DNA of 64,000 bases from Bacillota bacterium. GTDB lineage: Bacteria; Bacillota; DTU030; DUMP01. Location of the stretch: contig JASKKP010000007.1 of assembly GCA_030154105.1 (NCBI GenBank), forward strand, positions 1-64,000. The letters run 5' to 3'. Every line of letters begins with the position of its first letter. Position 1 is the first letter of the stretch. Made by a program: the position numbers and the translations under genes. Of this stretch, positions 11,323 to 22,121 are shown one piece after another. The notes under the pieces were generated by a model, which was not told where the DNA came from, did not search any database, and saw nothing but the letters and a program-made list of their open reading frames with translations.

Positions 11323-12504
11323 CTATTTGTCTTGAAGTACCGCTACGCCGGGGAGCTCGCGCCCTTCGAGGAACTCTAAGGAGGCGCCGCCACCGGTGGA
11401 AATATGGCTCATGCGATCGGCCAGTCCGAATTTCTCCACCGCCGCGGCCGAGTCGCCGCCGCCGACCACGCTGATGGCGCCCGAGTCGGCCACCGCCTGC
11501 GCCACAGCCTGGGTGCCGGCGGCGAAAGGAGCGAGCTCAAAGACGCCCATGGGACCATTCCAAAGAACCGTGCGGGCACCGGCAATGGCTTCGGCGTAAA
11601 GTTTTCTCGTCTCCGGGCCGATGTCGAGACCCATTTGGTCACCAGGAATGGCCTCTACCGGCACCACACGGCTTACGACGTTCTCTGTGGCCTCCGGCGC
11701 GACCACGACATCTACAGGCAAAAGGAACCGCACACCTCGCTTCTCGGCCTCAGCCATGATCTCCTTGGCCACGGGGATTTTGTCCTCTTCCAGGATGGAA
11801 CGGCCCACGCCGTACCCCTGGGAAGCCAGGAAGGTAAAGGCCATGCCGCCGCCGATGATCAGCCCGTCCACCCTCCCCACCAGGTTCCTAAGCACCTGGA
11901 TCTTGTCTGAAACCTTCGCCCCGCCTAGGATGGCCACGAAGGGCCGCTCCGGGTCCTCCAGGACACCGCCCAGCATCTTGAGCTCTTTTTCCATGAGGAA
12001 TCCGGCCACTGCCGGCAGGAATTCGGCTACGCCGGCAGTGGAGGCGTGAGCCCGGTGGGCCGTGCCGAAGGCATCGTTTACGTACACATCGGCGAGCTTA
12101 GCCAGGCTCGCCGCCAGCTCACGGTCGTTTTTCTCCTCCCCTGGGTAGAAGCGGATGTTCTCCAGAAGGAGCACTTCACCGCCTTTGAGCGCTTGCACCG
12201 CCTGCTCTACAGCCGGTCCTACGGCTTCGTCCACCTTCTTTACCGGCACCCCCAGGATCTGCTCTAAACGCCGGGCCACCGGGTCTAGCCTGAGCTCCGG
12301 CACGGCCTTTCCCTTCGGGCGGCCCAGGTGCGACACCAAAATAATCTTGGCCCCGTACTTGCGCAGGTACTCGATGGTCGGCACGGCCGCCCGGATGCGC
12401 GTGTCGTCCGCCACCTCCCCGTCCTTCAGCGGGACGTTAAAATCCACCCGGACCAGCACCCGCTTACCGATTACGGGGATATCCCGCAGGGTCTTCTTCG
12501 CCAT
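11323..12504 (-). CDS. pgk: Phosphoglycerate kinase
   Basis: Makes ATP and 3-phosphoglycerate from 1,3-bisphosphoglycerate. The 393 residues include the substrate-binding RVDFNVPL and [10 protein letters not shown] segments, the nucleotide-domain segment [11 protein letters not shown] and the C-terminal [13 protein letters not shown]. Starts 26 nt downstream of gap and precedes tpiA by 11 nt. Confidence 0.98.
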   Translation of the reverse strand: MAKKTLRDIPVIGKRVLVRVDFNVPLKDGEVADDTRIRAAVPTIEYLRKYGAKIILVSHLGRPKGKAVPELRLDPVARRLEQILGVPVKKVDEAVGPAVEQAVQALKGGEVLLLENIRFYPGEEKNDRELAASLAKLADVYVNDAFGTAHRAHASTAGVAEFLPAVAGFLMEKELKMLGGVLEDPERPFVAILGGAKVSDKIQVLRNLVGRVDGLIIGGGMAFTFLASQGYGVGRSILEEDKIPVAKEIMAEAEKRGVRFLLPVDVVVAPEATENVVSRVVPVEAIPGDQMGLDIGPETRKLYAEAIAGARTVLWNGPMGVFELAPFAAGTQAVAQAVADSGAISVVGGGDSAAAVEKFGLADRMSHISTGGGASLEFLEGRELPGVAVLQDK

Positions 12505-12530
12505 GCTCTCACCTCCTGGAGGTCCTCACG

Positions 12531-13568
<1,038 letters not shown>

Positions 13569-13598
13569 CTATCTTTCTGCCCCTATCTCCGCCCTTAC

Positions 13599-14729
13599 CT
13601 ACCTCCCTTCCAAGAGCTTTAACATCCCGGTCAGGGCTCCTTCGTCCGTGACCAGGGTTAGAGGCGGGAAATTGTAGGACAAAACGGCGAGTATGGCCTC
13701 GGCTTTGCTCGCACCGCCGGCCACGGCAATTACGTGGCCGATGCGTTTAATGTTTTCCAGCTTAAGCCCCGTACTGGGGGTGACATATACAATTTCGCCG
13801 CGACGGTTGAAGTAATAGCCAAAGGTCTCGCCCACCGCGCCCAGTTCATCCAGGAGAGCCAGTTGATCGGGCCTGAGGTGCCGACGCCGGGCCATGGCTT
13901 GGGCTACTCCGATGCCGAGAAGGAGCACCGAAGCCGAGCGTACCAGTTCCAGAACTTCTTTTATTTCCGGCTCCTGGGCTAAAACCGCTGCCGCTTCCTC
14001 ACCCAGGCTGTCCGGAAGGTGCAGAAGGCGGTGGTTGGCATTGAGCTTAGCCGCGATCTTAGCGGCAATGGAACCGGCCTGCTTGTCCAAATCCTCCCCC
14101 ATCCCCCCTCGCGCCGGCACCACGGTGATGCGGCCGTGATAGTTGCCCGGCACGAGGGCTGCAGCCACGCTAGCCAGGGTAGTACCCCCGGACACAGCCA
14201 GAACCATGCCCTCGGTAAGGATAGATTTCAGGTACTGAGCCGCGGCCCTCCCCATATCCTTCTGAACCGTTTCACTCGTATCGCTATCGCCCGGCACGGC
14301 GATGACGCGCTCCAAACGGAGCCGCTCGGCCAGGGCCGTTTCGCGCCGCGTCAGGTCGCGCGCTTCGTGGACGTACTCGGCCAGTTCTTCGACCAGCTTT
14401 TCCCCGGCCGCAGTGAGAGCCATGCCCAGGTTGCTCACCGTTAAAAGCCCCTGCTCGCGCAGGAACTCCACCTCGGCCCTGAGCCGCCGTTCAGTGGTGC
14501 CGAGCTCCTGAGCCAGAACTCGCCGTCCCACGGGTTGGAGGAGGGAAACGGTACGAAGAATAGTATACCTCTTCGTCAGAGCCTCTATCAGGTCAGGAAC
14601 CAGCCGTTGCTCTAGGTTGATCATCGCGCGGAGGTCTAAAGTTCCTGCGGGTCCTATTTCGTCCCGCACTTCCCTAATCCGTCCCGGCTGTCCCAAGAAA
14701 AAGGCCTCCTCTTTGCCTTCCTTTAACAT
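13599..14729 (-). CDS. cggR: CggR-family central glycolytic genes regulator
   Basis: SorC/DeoR-type transcription factor that in Bacillus represses the gap operon and is relieved by fructose 1,6-bisphosphate. It has an N-terminal winged helix (about residues 45-100) and a sugar-phosphate-binding domain with the VSGGTTLASVA and GGASKAEAI phosphate-contact segments. As drawn the protein has 376 residues, some 35 longer than usual. An ATG at 14624 would give the usual N-terminus but has no ribosome site, while the ATG at 14729 has only a weak purine-rich one, so the start is uncertain. It stands between rpoN and gap, as in other clostridia. Confidence 0.9.
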   Translation of the reverse strand: MLKEGKEEAFFLGQPGRIREVRDEIGPAGTLDLRAMINLEQRLVPDLIEALTKRYTILRTVSLLQPVGRRVLAQELGTTERRLRAEVEFLREQGLLTVSNLGMALTAAGEKLVEELAEYVHEARDLTRRETALAERLRLERVIAVPGDSDTSETVQKDMGRAAAQYLKSILTEGMVLAVSGGTTLASVAAALVPGNYHGRITVVPARGGMGEDLDKQAGSIAAKIAAKLNANHRLLHLPDSLGEEAAAVLAQEPEIKEVLELVRSASVLLLGIGVAQAMARRRHLRPDQLALLDELGAVGETFGYYFNRRGEIVYVTPSTGLKLENIKRIGHVIAVAGGASKAEAILAVLSYNFPPLTLVTDEGALTGMLKLLEGR

Positions 14730-14758
14730 ACTTCTCTCTTTCTTGAAGAATTCCTGCC

Positions 14759-14768
14759 AAAGCGCTTT
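14759..14768. promoter_or_regulatory. CcpA cre-like palindrome upstream of cggR
   Basis: The palindrome AAAGCGCTTT lies in the short rpoN-cggR gap, 30 nt before the longer cggR start. It matches the core of catabolite-response elements but not their flanking positions. The position fits carbon control of glycolysis; the match alone is weak. Confidence 0.25.
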
Positions 14769-14800
14769 TTTTATCTAAATTACCCAGGCCTAGGGCGGCC

Positions 14801-16171
14801 TCAAGCAAACCGCCTGCGGCTGGCTGAAGAAGGTATATTGGCCTCCTGCCGGTACTTAGCCACAGTGCGGCGGGAGACGTTGATCCCCCGTGCCGCCAAG
14901 AGCTCGGCCAGTTTCTGGTCGCTGAGCGGATGCCTAGGATCTTCCCCGGCTACCAGATCCGCCAGGATGCGTTTCACCGACTCGGCCGCCGCACCGGTGC
15001 CGTAATGGTTCTCTACTCCGCTGCCGAAGAAAAAGCGCAGGGGAAACACACCGTGCGGCGTCTGGATGTACTTGTTGGCCGTGGCCCGGCTGACGGTCGA
15101 TTCGTGCACGCCTATCTCTTCCGCCACCTGGCGCAAGGTCAGAGGCTTAAGATAGCGGACGCCGAAATCGAAGAAGGCCCGCTGCTGCCTGAGGAGGACC
15201 TCGACGATGCGGTAGAGGGTTAGGCGCCGCTGCTCGATGCTGCGAATCAGCCAAAGGGCGGAGTTCAGCTTATGCTCCAAGTAGCGCCGCGTGTTGGCGT
15301 CGCACCCGGTGGGATTCTCCAGCATGCGCCGGTACAGGCTGTTTACGGTAAGCCGTCCGGCGGCAGCGTCGTTGATGAGGATGACGTATTCTCCTTCGAC
15401 CTTCTCTACGCTCACATCCGGCACCACATAGTGAACATCCTCGCCTGAAGCGTACTTTCGTCCTGGTTTGGGGTCGAGGGTACGGATGAAGTCGCGGATG
15501 CCTTGAAGTTCAGACAGGGTAAGGCCCAAGTCCGCGGCCACACGGGAAAGCCTTCCCTCCGCCAGATCGCGCAGGTAAAACTGAATCACCCGCCGTATCG
15601 GAGCCGTAAGCCGCCCTAAAGCTCGGGCCTGCAAAAGCAGACATTCCTCCAGGCTGCGGGCGCCGACACCGGGAGGGTCCAGTCGTTGGATACCCCTGAG
15701 AACCCTGAGCACTCGAAAACGGGGCACGCCGAGGGCTCTGGCGATCTCCGCCACGCTGCACCTTAGGTACCCGTGCTCATCCAGGTTGCCGATGATGAAA
15801 AAGCCGATACGCTTTTCCTCCTGAGTGCGCGCGGTAAGCCGCCACTCGCTGGCCAGGTGTTCGGCCAGCGTAGTCTCCCGGCTGATAAAGTTCTCCCAGG
15901 CCGGGGCTTCCTCGCGCGAGAGCGGGCCAGGCATATAACCAGGGTCCCCTCCTTCCTCGAGGTAGGTGACCCAGTTCTGATCCACAGGTGTTGCCTCTGC
16001 ACGCACCTCTTCTTCCCTAAGCTCGAGCACCGGGTTCTCCTTTAATTCTTCTTCCACATAGTCTAGAAGCTCTTGGGTAGAAAGCTGCAGGATGGTGATT
16101 GCTTGACGAAGCTCTTGGGTCATGACCAGCTTTTGGTTTTGTTCCAAGGTAAGGCTGAAGGCCATGCCCAT
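14801..16171 (-). CDS. rpoN: RNA polymerase sigma-54 factor
   Basis: Alternative sigma factor that requires AAA+ activators and reads -24/-12 promoters. The 456 residues show a Gln/Leu-rich activator-binding region I (residues 1-50), an acidic region II, the core-binding domain, a helix-turn-helix (ESTVSRATANKY) and the RpoN box (SRRTVAKYRQE) near the C-terminus. No sigma-54 activator is encoded in this window. Adjacent to cggR, a common arrangement in clostridia. Confidence 0.97.
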   Translation of the reverse strand: MGMAFSLTLEQNQKLVMTQELRQAITILQLSTQELLDYVEEELKENPVLELREEEVRAEATPVDQNWVTYLEEGGDPGYMPGPLSREEAPAWENFISRETTLAEHLASEWRLTARTQEEKRIGFFIIGNLDEHGYLRCSVAEIARALGVPRFRVLRVLRGIQRLDPPGVGARSLEECLLLQARALGRLTAPIRRVIQFYLRDLAEGRLSRVAADLGLTLSELQGIRDFIRTLDPKPGRKYASGEDVHYVVPDVSVEKVEGEYVILINDAAAGRLTVNSLYRRMLENPTGCDANTRRYLEHKLNSALWLIRSIEQRRLTLYRIVEVLLRQQRAFFDFGVRYLKPLTLRQVAEEIGVHESTVSRATANKYIQTPHGVFPLRFFFGSGVENHYGTGAAAESVKRILADLVAGEDPRHPLSDQKLAELLAARGINVSRRTVAKYRQEANIPSSASRRRFA

Positions 16172-16256
16172 GCTAACCGTACCCCTCTCCCCATCTTGCT
16201 TGGTCTTTCAATGTTTTCTCCAGGACTCTTATTTTATGATTTCGGCGCCGGGCGCG

Positions 16257-16282
16257 AAAAACCTTCTTTGGGGGCAAAGGTT
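16257..16282 (-). terminator. Terminator after whiA
   Basis: An inverted repeat (16260-16270 and 16275-16282, with one bulge) is followed on the minus strand by TTTTCG. It would end the PHP-rapZ-yvcK-whiA transcript before the rpoN gene. Confidence 0.6.
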
Positions 16283-16333
16283 GCCGGGTTCACTATCTAA
16301 TCTATTCACCGCCGGGCTGCTAAGAACCGGTGC

Positions 16334-17257
16334 CTACCGCCTAAGGCGTTCAGCCATGGCCTCCAGCCGGCGCAACCGGTGGTTGACCCCGGATTTGCCC
16401 AGCGGCGGCTTGAATTTGGCCCCGAGCTCGCGCAGCGTAGCCTCCGGGTATTCCAAACGGAGCTTAGCCACCTCTCTGAGAGGCAGAGGTAGGTTTTCCA
16501 ACCCAACCCGTTCGACCAGGTAGCGGATGTTCTCGATCTGGCGGCAGGCCGCCTCTACGGCCTTGGTGAGATTGGCCGTCTCGCAATTCACCAGGCGATT
16601 CACCTGGTTGCGCATGCCTTTGAGGGCGCGGATGTTCTCCAGCTCCAAACGGCTTTGCACGGCGCCCATTAGGGTAAGGAAGGCCGCAATTTCCTCGCCC
16701 TCTTTGAGGTAAACCACGTGGTACCCCTTCCGCTCCACCCGCCGGCCGCGAAGGTGAAAGCTCCTGAGGAGCCGGATCAGGTAGGCGGCGTGGTTGCGGC
16801 TTCCGGTCACGAGTTCCAGGTGGTAAGCCCGCTCCGGGTTGCTGACGGAACCTGCGCCCAGAAAGAATCCCCTAAGATACGCCCGCCGACAGCAGTCCTC
16901 TTTGGGTATAACGGAACGCACCGGCCCCTCCTCGGGCGCAAGCAGGCCTAAGTCGCCGAGGAACTCTTTCAAGCCCGGCTGGGTCGGGAGGGTAACCGCA
17001 TAAAGGGTGTGGCGCTGGATTCGCCGCGGGCGGCCGGAAATGTGCACGGTAAGACCTGAGGCCTTCTTGAGGAGGGAGAAAGCCCGTCGCGCCACCACCG
17101 GGCTTTCCGTGGTGATGATGAGGCGCAGGCCGCTCTGCCCCGCCTCCAACACTCCCGCCGCCCGCGCCAGCCCCAAGAGTTCCGTTCGCTCGCAGCACGA
17201 GCGGGCCCCGGTAAGCCGGGCCAGTTCATCCTTTACCCTAAGCGAAAAAGTTTCCAC
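16334..17257 (-). CDS. whiA: DNA-binding protein WhiA
   Basis: Conserved Gram-positive protein with a degenerate LAGLIDADG homing-endonuclease fold and a C-terminal helix-turn-helix. It is linked to cell division and chromosome segregation in Firmicutes and to sporulation in Streptomyces. The 307-residue length is typical. The RRAYLRGFFLGAGSVSNPE segment marks the endonuclease-like domain; a C-terminal LRELG...SGVNHRLRRLE stretch is the HTH. GTG start. Last gene of the rapZ-yvcK-whiA cluster, a very conserved trio. Confidence 0.96.
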   Translation of the reverse strand: METFSLRVKDELARLTGARSCCERTELLGLARAAGVLEAGQSGLRLIITTESPVVARRAFSLLKKASGLTVHISGRPRRIQRHTLYAVTLPTQPGLKEFLGDLGLLAPEEGPVRSVIPKEDCCRRAYLRGFFLGAGSVSNPERAYHLELVTGSRNHAAYLIRLLRSFHLRGRRVERKGYHVVYLKEGEEIAAFLTLMGAVQSRLELENIRALKGMRNQVNRLVNCETANLTKAVEAACRQIENIRYLVERVGLENLPLPLREVAKLRLEYPEATLRELGAKFKPPLGKSGVNHRLRRLEAMAERLRR

Positions 17258-17271
17258 TGGGACCTACCCCC

Positions 17272-18459
17272 TCAGCGGGCCTGAGCTAGAAGCTCGAGCA
17301 AGGCACGCGCCAGCTTATCCGGGTCGTGCCGGGCCACGCTGTCCTGAGAAAGGAGCGGTGCCTCTTTCAGGCGAACCCGGTAGCGGGCCAGGGCACGCCG
17401 GCTCACCTTCACCGGCTCTGCGCCTTCCTCCCGGTAGCGGGCCAGAACTTCGGGCGCGGCGCGTTCGTTATTCACCAGAACCCACTCCACGATACCTTCT
17501 CCTCCGTGTTCGATTAAGGCCCGCACGTGATCGGCGGCCGTGTACCTGTCCGTCTCCCCCGGCTGCGTCATCAAATTGGCCACATACACCTTTAAAGCCC
17601 GGCTCTTTCTTATGGCCTCCGCAATACCCTGGACAAGCAGGTTGGGAATGACGCTGGTGTACAAGCTCCCCGGCCCGAGGACAATGAGATCCGCCTGGGC
17701 GATGGCCTCAAGTGCCTCGGGCAGGGGCCGGCTGTCGGGCGGGTCCAGGGTCAGCCGGCGGATGGTCTGTCCAGGGCGCACGATATTCGTTTCGCCGCGG
17801 GCCCGGCTTCCATCGGCGTACTCGGCCTCCAGCGTGGTGCTGGTGAGAGTGGAGGGAAGCACCTGGCCGCGGACGGCCAGAACCCGGCTTGTCTCTTTAA
17901 TCGCGAGTTCGAAATCTCCCACCACTTCGCTCATGGTCACCAAAAAAAGATTGCCAAAGCTATGGCCGGCCAAGCCCGTGCCGGCGGTGAACCGGTGTTG
18001 AAAAAGCCGCTCCATCAAGGGTTCCGTGTCGGCCAGGGCGACTAGGCAGTTCCGGATATCGCCGGGGGGCAGCACGCCGAGCTCCTCGCGCAGGCGCCCG
18101 GAGCTGCCACCGGTATCGGTTACCGTAACAATGGCCGTGATGTTGTTGGTATATTCTTTAAGCCCTCTAAGGAGCGTGGCGAGGCCGGTGCCGCCTCCCA
18201 AGGCCACTACGCGCGGGCCGCGCCGTCGCTGCCGTTCCTCGGTAAAGAAGCTTACCAGCCCCCCACCGCGCTGCACCGGCAGGTACGCTTTCAGCCCTCG
18301 CCAGGCACCGGCCGCCGCCCCGGCAAGGAGAACGAGGCCGGAAAAAAGGAAAACTCCGCCCTGCCAGGTTGGCCAGGCGGAAACCTCAGGCGGCAGGAGC
18401 ACGGCCAGGCCAAAGCCGGTAGCCACAATTCCAACGATAAGGGCAACAAGCACCAGCAT
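17272..18459 (-). CDS. yvcK: YvcK/GlmR family (CofD-like) protein with N-terminal membrane helices
   Basis: Gluconeogenesis factor family; in Bacillus it binds UDP-GlcNAc and controls carbon flow into the cell wall. Two hydrophobic helices occupy residues 1-60, which the Bacillus protein lacks but longer clostridial members have, so this version should be membrane-anchored. The CofD-like domain follows, with VALGGGTGLATLLRGLK, TDTGGSSGRLR and VLGPGSLYTSVIPNLL as nucleotide-sugar-binding segments. Its start codon overlaps the rapZ stop codon. Confidence 0.93.
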   Translation of the reverse strand: MLVLVALIVGIVATGFGLAVLLPPEVSAWPTWQGGVFLFSGLVLLAGAAAGAWRGLKAYLPVQRGGGLVSFFTEERQRRRGPRVVALGGGTGLATLLRGLKEYTNNITAIVTVTDTGGSSGRLREELGVLPPGDIRNCLVALADTEPLMERLFQHRFTAGTGLAGHSFGNLFLVTMSEVVGDFELAIKETSRVLAVRGQVLPSTLTSTTLEAEYADGSRARGETNIVRPGQTIRRLTLDPPDSRPLPEALEAIAQADLIVLGPGSLYTSVIPNLLVQGIAEAIRKSRALKVYVANLMTQPGETDRYTAADHVRALIEHGGEGIVEWVLVNNERAAPEVLARYREEGAEPVKVSRRALARYRVRLKEAPLLSQDSVARHDPDKLARALLELLAQAR

Positions 18460-19340
18460 TACGGCCCCACGTCCTTTTCCATATCGCGGTGTTGCACCAA
18501 AACCCTGTGTTTATTGGCCGTCAGGAGTCGGGCCAGCTCTTCGGCAATGGTCACCGAGCGATGCCGCCCGCCGGTACAACCGATACCGATCACCAAGCTG
18601 GTCTTCCCTTCTTTAATGAAGTAGGGAATCAAGAACTCAAGGAGGTTGTGCACCTTGGCTAGGAAGTTCTTGGTTACGCCCCATTTCAGGACATAACGCC
18701 GTACCGGCTCTTCCTGGCCGGTGTGCGGGCGCAGCTCTTCGACGTAGTAAGGGTTGGGTAAAAACCGGACATCGAAAACCATATCCGCATCGAGCGGCAG
18801 CCCCTGTTTAAAGCCAAAAGTGACCAACGTAATCAGCAGGCGCTCCAAATCTTCGCCTTCGGCGAAGATGGTGCGCAGTTCCTCTTTAAGCTGGGCGGGC
18901 GTCATATTGCTGGTATCGATAATGTACGTCGCCCGGCTCTTAAGGTCTTCCATGCGCGCCCGCTCCGCCGCAATGCCGTCTACCACGCGTCCTTCCGGCG
19001 CCAAAGGGTGACGGCGCCGTGTCTCTTTGAAGCGGCGAATAAGCGCGGCGTCGGACGCCTCAAGAAAGAGAATCCGGTACCTCAGCCCCATCTGCTCTAG
19101 AGCCTTGAGGCTGTCAAAAACATGATCGAAAAACCCGCCCCCGCGAATGTCGATGCCCAAGGCCACCTTGCGCACTTGCCCCTGAGACTCAAGGCAAAGC
19201 TCGGCAAATTTCGGCGCCAAATCCGGAGGGAGGTTGTCCACGCAGAAATAGCCCAGATCCTCAAGAACGCGAACCGCGGAGGACTTGCCGGCCCCGGAAA
19301 GCCCGGTGACGATGACAAAGTCCTGTGTTTCGCTCGGCAA
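18459..19340 (-). CDS. rapZ: RNase adapter protein RapZ / YvcJ nucleotide-binding protein
   Basis: P-loop protein of the RapZ family, which in Escherichia coli guides RNase E to the GlmZ small RNA and in Bacillus (YvcJ) has nucleotidase activity. Walker A is GLSGAGKSS at the N-terminus. The C-terminal domain carries the conserved GIGCTGGRHRSV segment. The 293-residue length is normal. Starts one base after the preceding PHP gene. Confidence 0.96.
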   Translation of the reverse strand: MPSETQDFVIVTGLSGAGKSSAVRVLEDLGYFCVDNLPPDLAPKFAELCLESQGQVRKVALGIDIRGGGFFDHVFDSLKALEQMGLRYRILFLEASDAALIRRFKETRRRHPLAPEGRVVDGIAAERARMEDLKSRATYIIDTSNMTPAQLKEELRTIFAEGEDLERLLITLVTFGFKQGLPLDADMVFDVRFLPNPYYVEELRPHTGQEEPVRRYVLKWGVTKNFLAKVHNLLEFLIPYFIKEGKTSLVIGIGCTGGRHRSVTIAEELARLLTANKHRVLVQHRDMEKDVGP

Positions 19341-19341
19341 T

Positions 19342-20097
19342 CTACCACCCCCTGGGGTATGGAACCTCGGCGTTGATGATCTGCTCCGGTTTGAGCCCCA
19401 CGGACTCCGCCACGGCCACGCCCGCTTCCAGGCGTCCTACGCGGGCGGGAGTATGGGCATCGCTTCCGATAGCGAAGCGCACCCCCTCGGCCGCCGCCAC
19501 GCGCACGAATTCGCGCGTAAGAAAACCGTGGGCAGCGTTGATCTCAAGGGCCGTGCCCCTGGCCGCACAAACGCGGGCCAGAGCCCGGGTATCGACGGCC
19601 AGCTTCCAGCCGGGATGGGTAATAATATCGATGCGGTGCCGTTCCACCGCCCGGGTCAGTGCCCGGGTATTGAGAACCCTGGCCAGCCGGCGCACCTCTT
19701 TAAGATAGCGGCTTACCGCATTTAGCCCGATGAGCCCGGCCGCATCGCGGAGGGTGCGCGGATAAACGGTGGGGTGAAGCCCTACAAGCACTATGTCCAG
19801 CTGGCCCAGCACCTCGTCGGAGACGTCGAGATCCCCCTCCAAGCTTACCACGTTCGCCTCCACCCCGGCGAGGATGCGCAGCCCGGGAAAGTGGGGAGCA
19901 AGCGAGCGCAGGCGATCCTTGATTTTAAGGAGAGTCTCTTCGTCCGGTACGCCCAGGCCAAAGGCCGTAGCCGGCCCGTGGTCGGTTATGGCCACGGCCT
20001 TCAGACCCCGCCGCTCGGCCGCCCGCAAGTTCCCGAGGATGCTGCCCCGGCCGTGGCTGTACTCTGAGTGGGTGTGATAATCAGCATAGATCTCCAC
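19342..20097 (-). CDS. PHP-domain phosphoesterase
   Basis: Metal-dependent phosphoesterase of the YcdX/PHP type. Metal ligands are visible: YHTHSEYSHG near the N-terminus, ITDHG around residue 40, GVEANV, and HPGW plus GSDAHTP toward the end. The 251 residues make a single PHP TIM-barrel. First gene of the rapZ-yvcK-whiA operon, a recurrent clostridial neighbour. The substrate is unknown, so I leave it without a symbol. Confidence 0.88.
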   Translation of the reverse strand: MEIYADYHTHSEYSHGRGSILGNLRAAERRGLKAVAITDHGPATAFGLGVPDEETLLKIKDRLRSLAPHFPGLRILAGVEANVVSLEGDLDVSDEVLGQLDIVLVGLHPTVYPRTLRDAAGLIGLNAVSRYLKEVRRLARVLNTRALTRAVERHRIDIITHPGWKLAVDTRALARVCAARGTALEINAAHGFLTREFVRVAAAEGVRFAIGSDAHTPARVGRLEAGVAVAESVGLKPEQIINAEVPYPRGW

Positions 20098-20258
20098 CGA
20101 CCGGCCCCCTGCTAATTCCTTTTTCGCTAGTATTTCCCGGAACCCGGCGGATCTTTGCTGGACGGACCTCCCGGGAAAAAGGCTGGCAGGATTCGCCCGC
20201 GCAGGGCAGGCCTAGGCGAAGCCCGTCTCCGGCCATCGGCCGGTAAAGGAGCCTGAGG

Positions 20259-21050
20259 CTAAAGAATGAACCTCTCGATCACCTGCGCCACACCGTCTTC
20301 GCTGCTTTTGGCGGTGACATAGTCGGCCTTGGCCTTAACCTCGGGCGGAGCGTTGCCCATGGCCACCCCTAGGCCGGCCAGGTCGATCATCTCCAGATCG
20401 TTGTAGTTATCCCCGATGGCGACGGCTTCCTCCGGGCGAAGGCCGAAGGAGGCAAGCAAGTACTCTATACCGCTTCTTTTTGAAACTTCAGGATGAATGA
20501 TCTCCAGGAAAGTGGGTTTGGAGCTGGTGATCCGCGCCTCCTGCCCCAAGCGGGCGGCAAGCTCGGGGCGGAGGGAATTGAGGCGCTCTGGCTCGGCGAT
20601 AAGGAGCACCTTATTCGGGGCGTGGGTAAGCACGTCCTCAAGATCGGGAACGAAGTGCGGGGTCACCCCGCTGGAGCGGCGGTAACGCTCGGTCCATTCA
20701 TCGTCCCGGTCCACATAAAGCTCATCGTCCAAAAAGAGGTTGACGTGAATATCGTGTTCGCGGGCCACGTTTAGGGCAATGCGCGCCGCCGTAAGGGGCA
20801 GCGGGCGGTCCAAATAGACTCGGCCGGCGTTGTCTTTGATGAGGGCCCCGTTGTAGGTGATAAGCGGAACGACCATCCCCAGCTCTTCCGCAAAGGCACG
20901 GGCCGACCGGTACATGCGTCCGGTGGCCAAGGTCACTACCACGCCTCGGGCCTGAGCCGCGCGAACGGCCGCGCGGTTCCGCGGCGAAATACGCCCCTCC
21001 TCGTTCAGCAGGGTATCATCCAGATCCAAAGCCAGGAATCGGTAAGGCAA
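20259..21050 (-). CDS. Cof-type HAD-superfamily hydrolase
   Basis: Sugar-phosphate or nucleotide-phosphate phosphatase of the HAD IIB class. Motif I is DLDDTLL with the nucleophilic Asp, motif II is ATGR, and motif IV is AIGDNYNDLEMI. A Cof cap domain occupies about residues 85-190. It lies 14 nt downstream of the NlpC/P60 gene, so the two may be co-transcribed. Substrates of this family cannot be read from sequence. Confidence 0.9.
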   Translation of the reverse strand: MPYRFLALDLDDTLLNEEGRISPRNRAAVRAAQARGVVVTLATGRMYRSARAFAEELGMVVPLITYNGALIKDNAGRVYLDRPLPLTAARIALNVAREHDIHVNLFLDDELYVDRDDEWTERYRRSSGVTPHFVPDLEDVLTHAPNKVLLIAEPERLNSLRPELAARLGQEARITSSKPTFLEIIHPEVSKRSGIEYLLASFGLRPEEAVAIGDNYNDLEMIDLAGLGVAMGNAPPEVKAKADYVTAKSSEDGVAQVIERFIL

Positions 21051-21064
21051 CCTGAGTCGCCCCT

Positions 21065-21925
21065 CTAAATAGAAATTCGACTGGTATCTTCGCCTTCGGC
21101 GCCGGGAAATCCTTCTTGGGCCAAGGTCAGGCGATGGGCTCCGAGATAACGTTCCCGGTAAAAGGGCGAATTCAAAGAAGTGACCACCACTCCTCCCAGG
21201 CGGCTGGAGGCATGGAGAAAACGCTCTTCCCCCAGGTAGAGGCCGACGTGGGCCGGGAATCCCGGGTCCTCCGTGGCGAAGAAAACAAGATCGCCCGGCG
21301 CCGGCGAGGCCACTTCCTCTGTGTATTCATACTGCCGGTCGGCATCGCGGGGGAGAAATACGCCGGCCGCCCGGTAGGCAATGTAGACTAGACCTGAACA
21401 ATCGATCCCGGTGCAAGTGATGCCGCCGAGAAGATAAGGTGAAGAAACGAGCAAACGGGCATAATGCAGGGCCGCAGCCGAGATTTCCCGAACGGTCCGC
21501 GCGGCGTTCGGCGCTGAGGAAAGCTGGGCCACGGCACTCGCGGCGATACGTGCCCGGCCGCCGGGGAAGGCTACTTCTACAATTTCTCCCCTGCGGCCGA
21601 GTTCGGTAAGGCGCGTACCGAGGAAAACGCGCGCTGGCAGCTGCTCTTCTCCGGCCCCCGCCGGCTGGCCCTCCCGGCAAAGCCCGGCCTCAGGAACGCG
21701 TACTACCACCTCCCGGCCCGGCCGGGGCGTTTTTGAAATTAAGGCAGCGCGGGCCAGCCAACCTCGATACCCGTCTTCCACCTGGCCGAAGACCCAACCG
21801 CCCCTTTCTTCTTCTATCCGAACGGCATCGCCGAGAAGAGCTTGGGTCAGCCGTGCGGCCTCAGGAAAACCTCCCGGCTCGCTCCAAACATCGGCCAGCG
21901 CCCTCTTGACATAAAGCTTTGGCAT
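21065..21925 (-). CDS. NlpC/P60 cell-wall endopeptidase with SH3-like domains
   Basis: Likely cleaves the D-Glu-to-diamino-acid bond in peptidoglycan stem peptides or turnover fragments (YkfC-like). Two bacterial SH3-like segments fill residues 1-150. The NlpC/P60 domain has the catalytic Cys in GIDCSGLVYIAYRAAG, the His in AHVGLYLG and a second polar His in LHASS. There is no obvious signal peptide, so it may act on recycled muropeptides inside the cell or use another export route. It precedes the HAD gene by 14 nt. Confidence 0.88.
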   Translation of the reverse strand: MPKLYVKRALADVWSEPGGFPEAARLTQALLGDAVRIEEERGGWVFGQVEDGYRGWLARAALISKTPRPGREVVVRVPEAGLCREGQPAGAGEEQLPARVFLGTRLTELGRRGEIVEVAFPGGRARIAASAVAQLSSAPNAARTVREISAAALHYARLLVSSPYLLGGITCTGIDCSGLVYIAYRAAGVFLPRDADRQYEYTEEVASPAPGDLVFFATEDPGFPAHVGLYLGEERFLHASSRLGGVVVTSLNSPFYRERYLGAHRLTLAQEGFPGAEGEDTSRISI

Positions 21926-22121
21926 ACCTCGCCTTCCTTTCGGGTATTTTTCTTTCCATACTATGCGGAGCCTAAGGTCTTCAGGCTTCCCGCCAATAAC
22001 TTTCTGGGAAAGGGGAACTTCGCTCCCGCCTTCCCCGTCAAAAAGATAGGGAACCGGGGGGTCCTGTTTTGGCCCGTAGAGCTAGACATAAGCGACTAAG
22101 CTGGGAAAGGATGGGAAGTAG

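Noticed and set aside
14745-14765. Possible sigma-54 promoter between rpoN and cggR (TGGCAGG with downstream CTTCA)
   Set aside because: The invariant GC of the -12 element is missing, so it does not meet the consensus.
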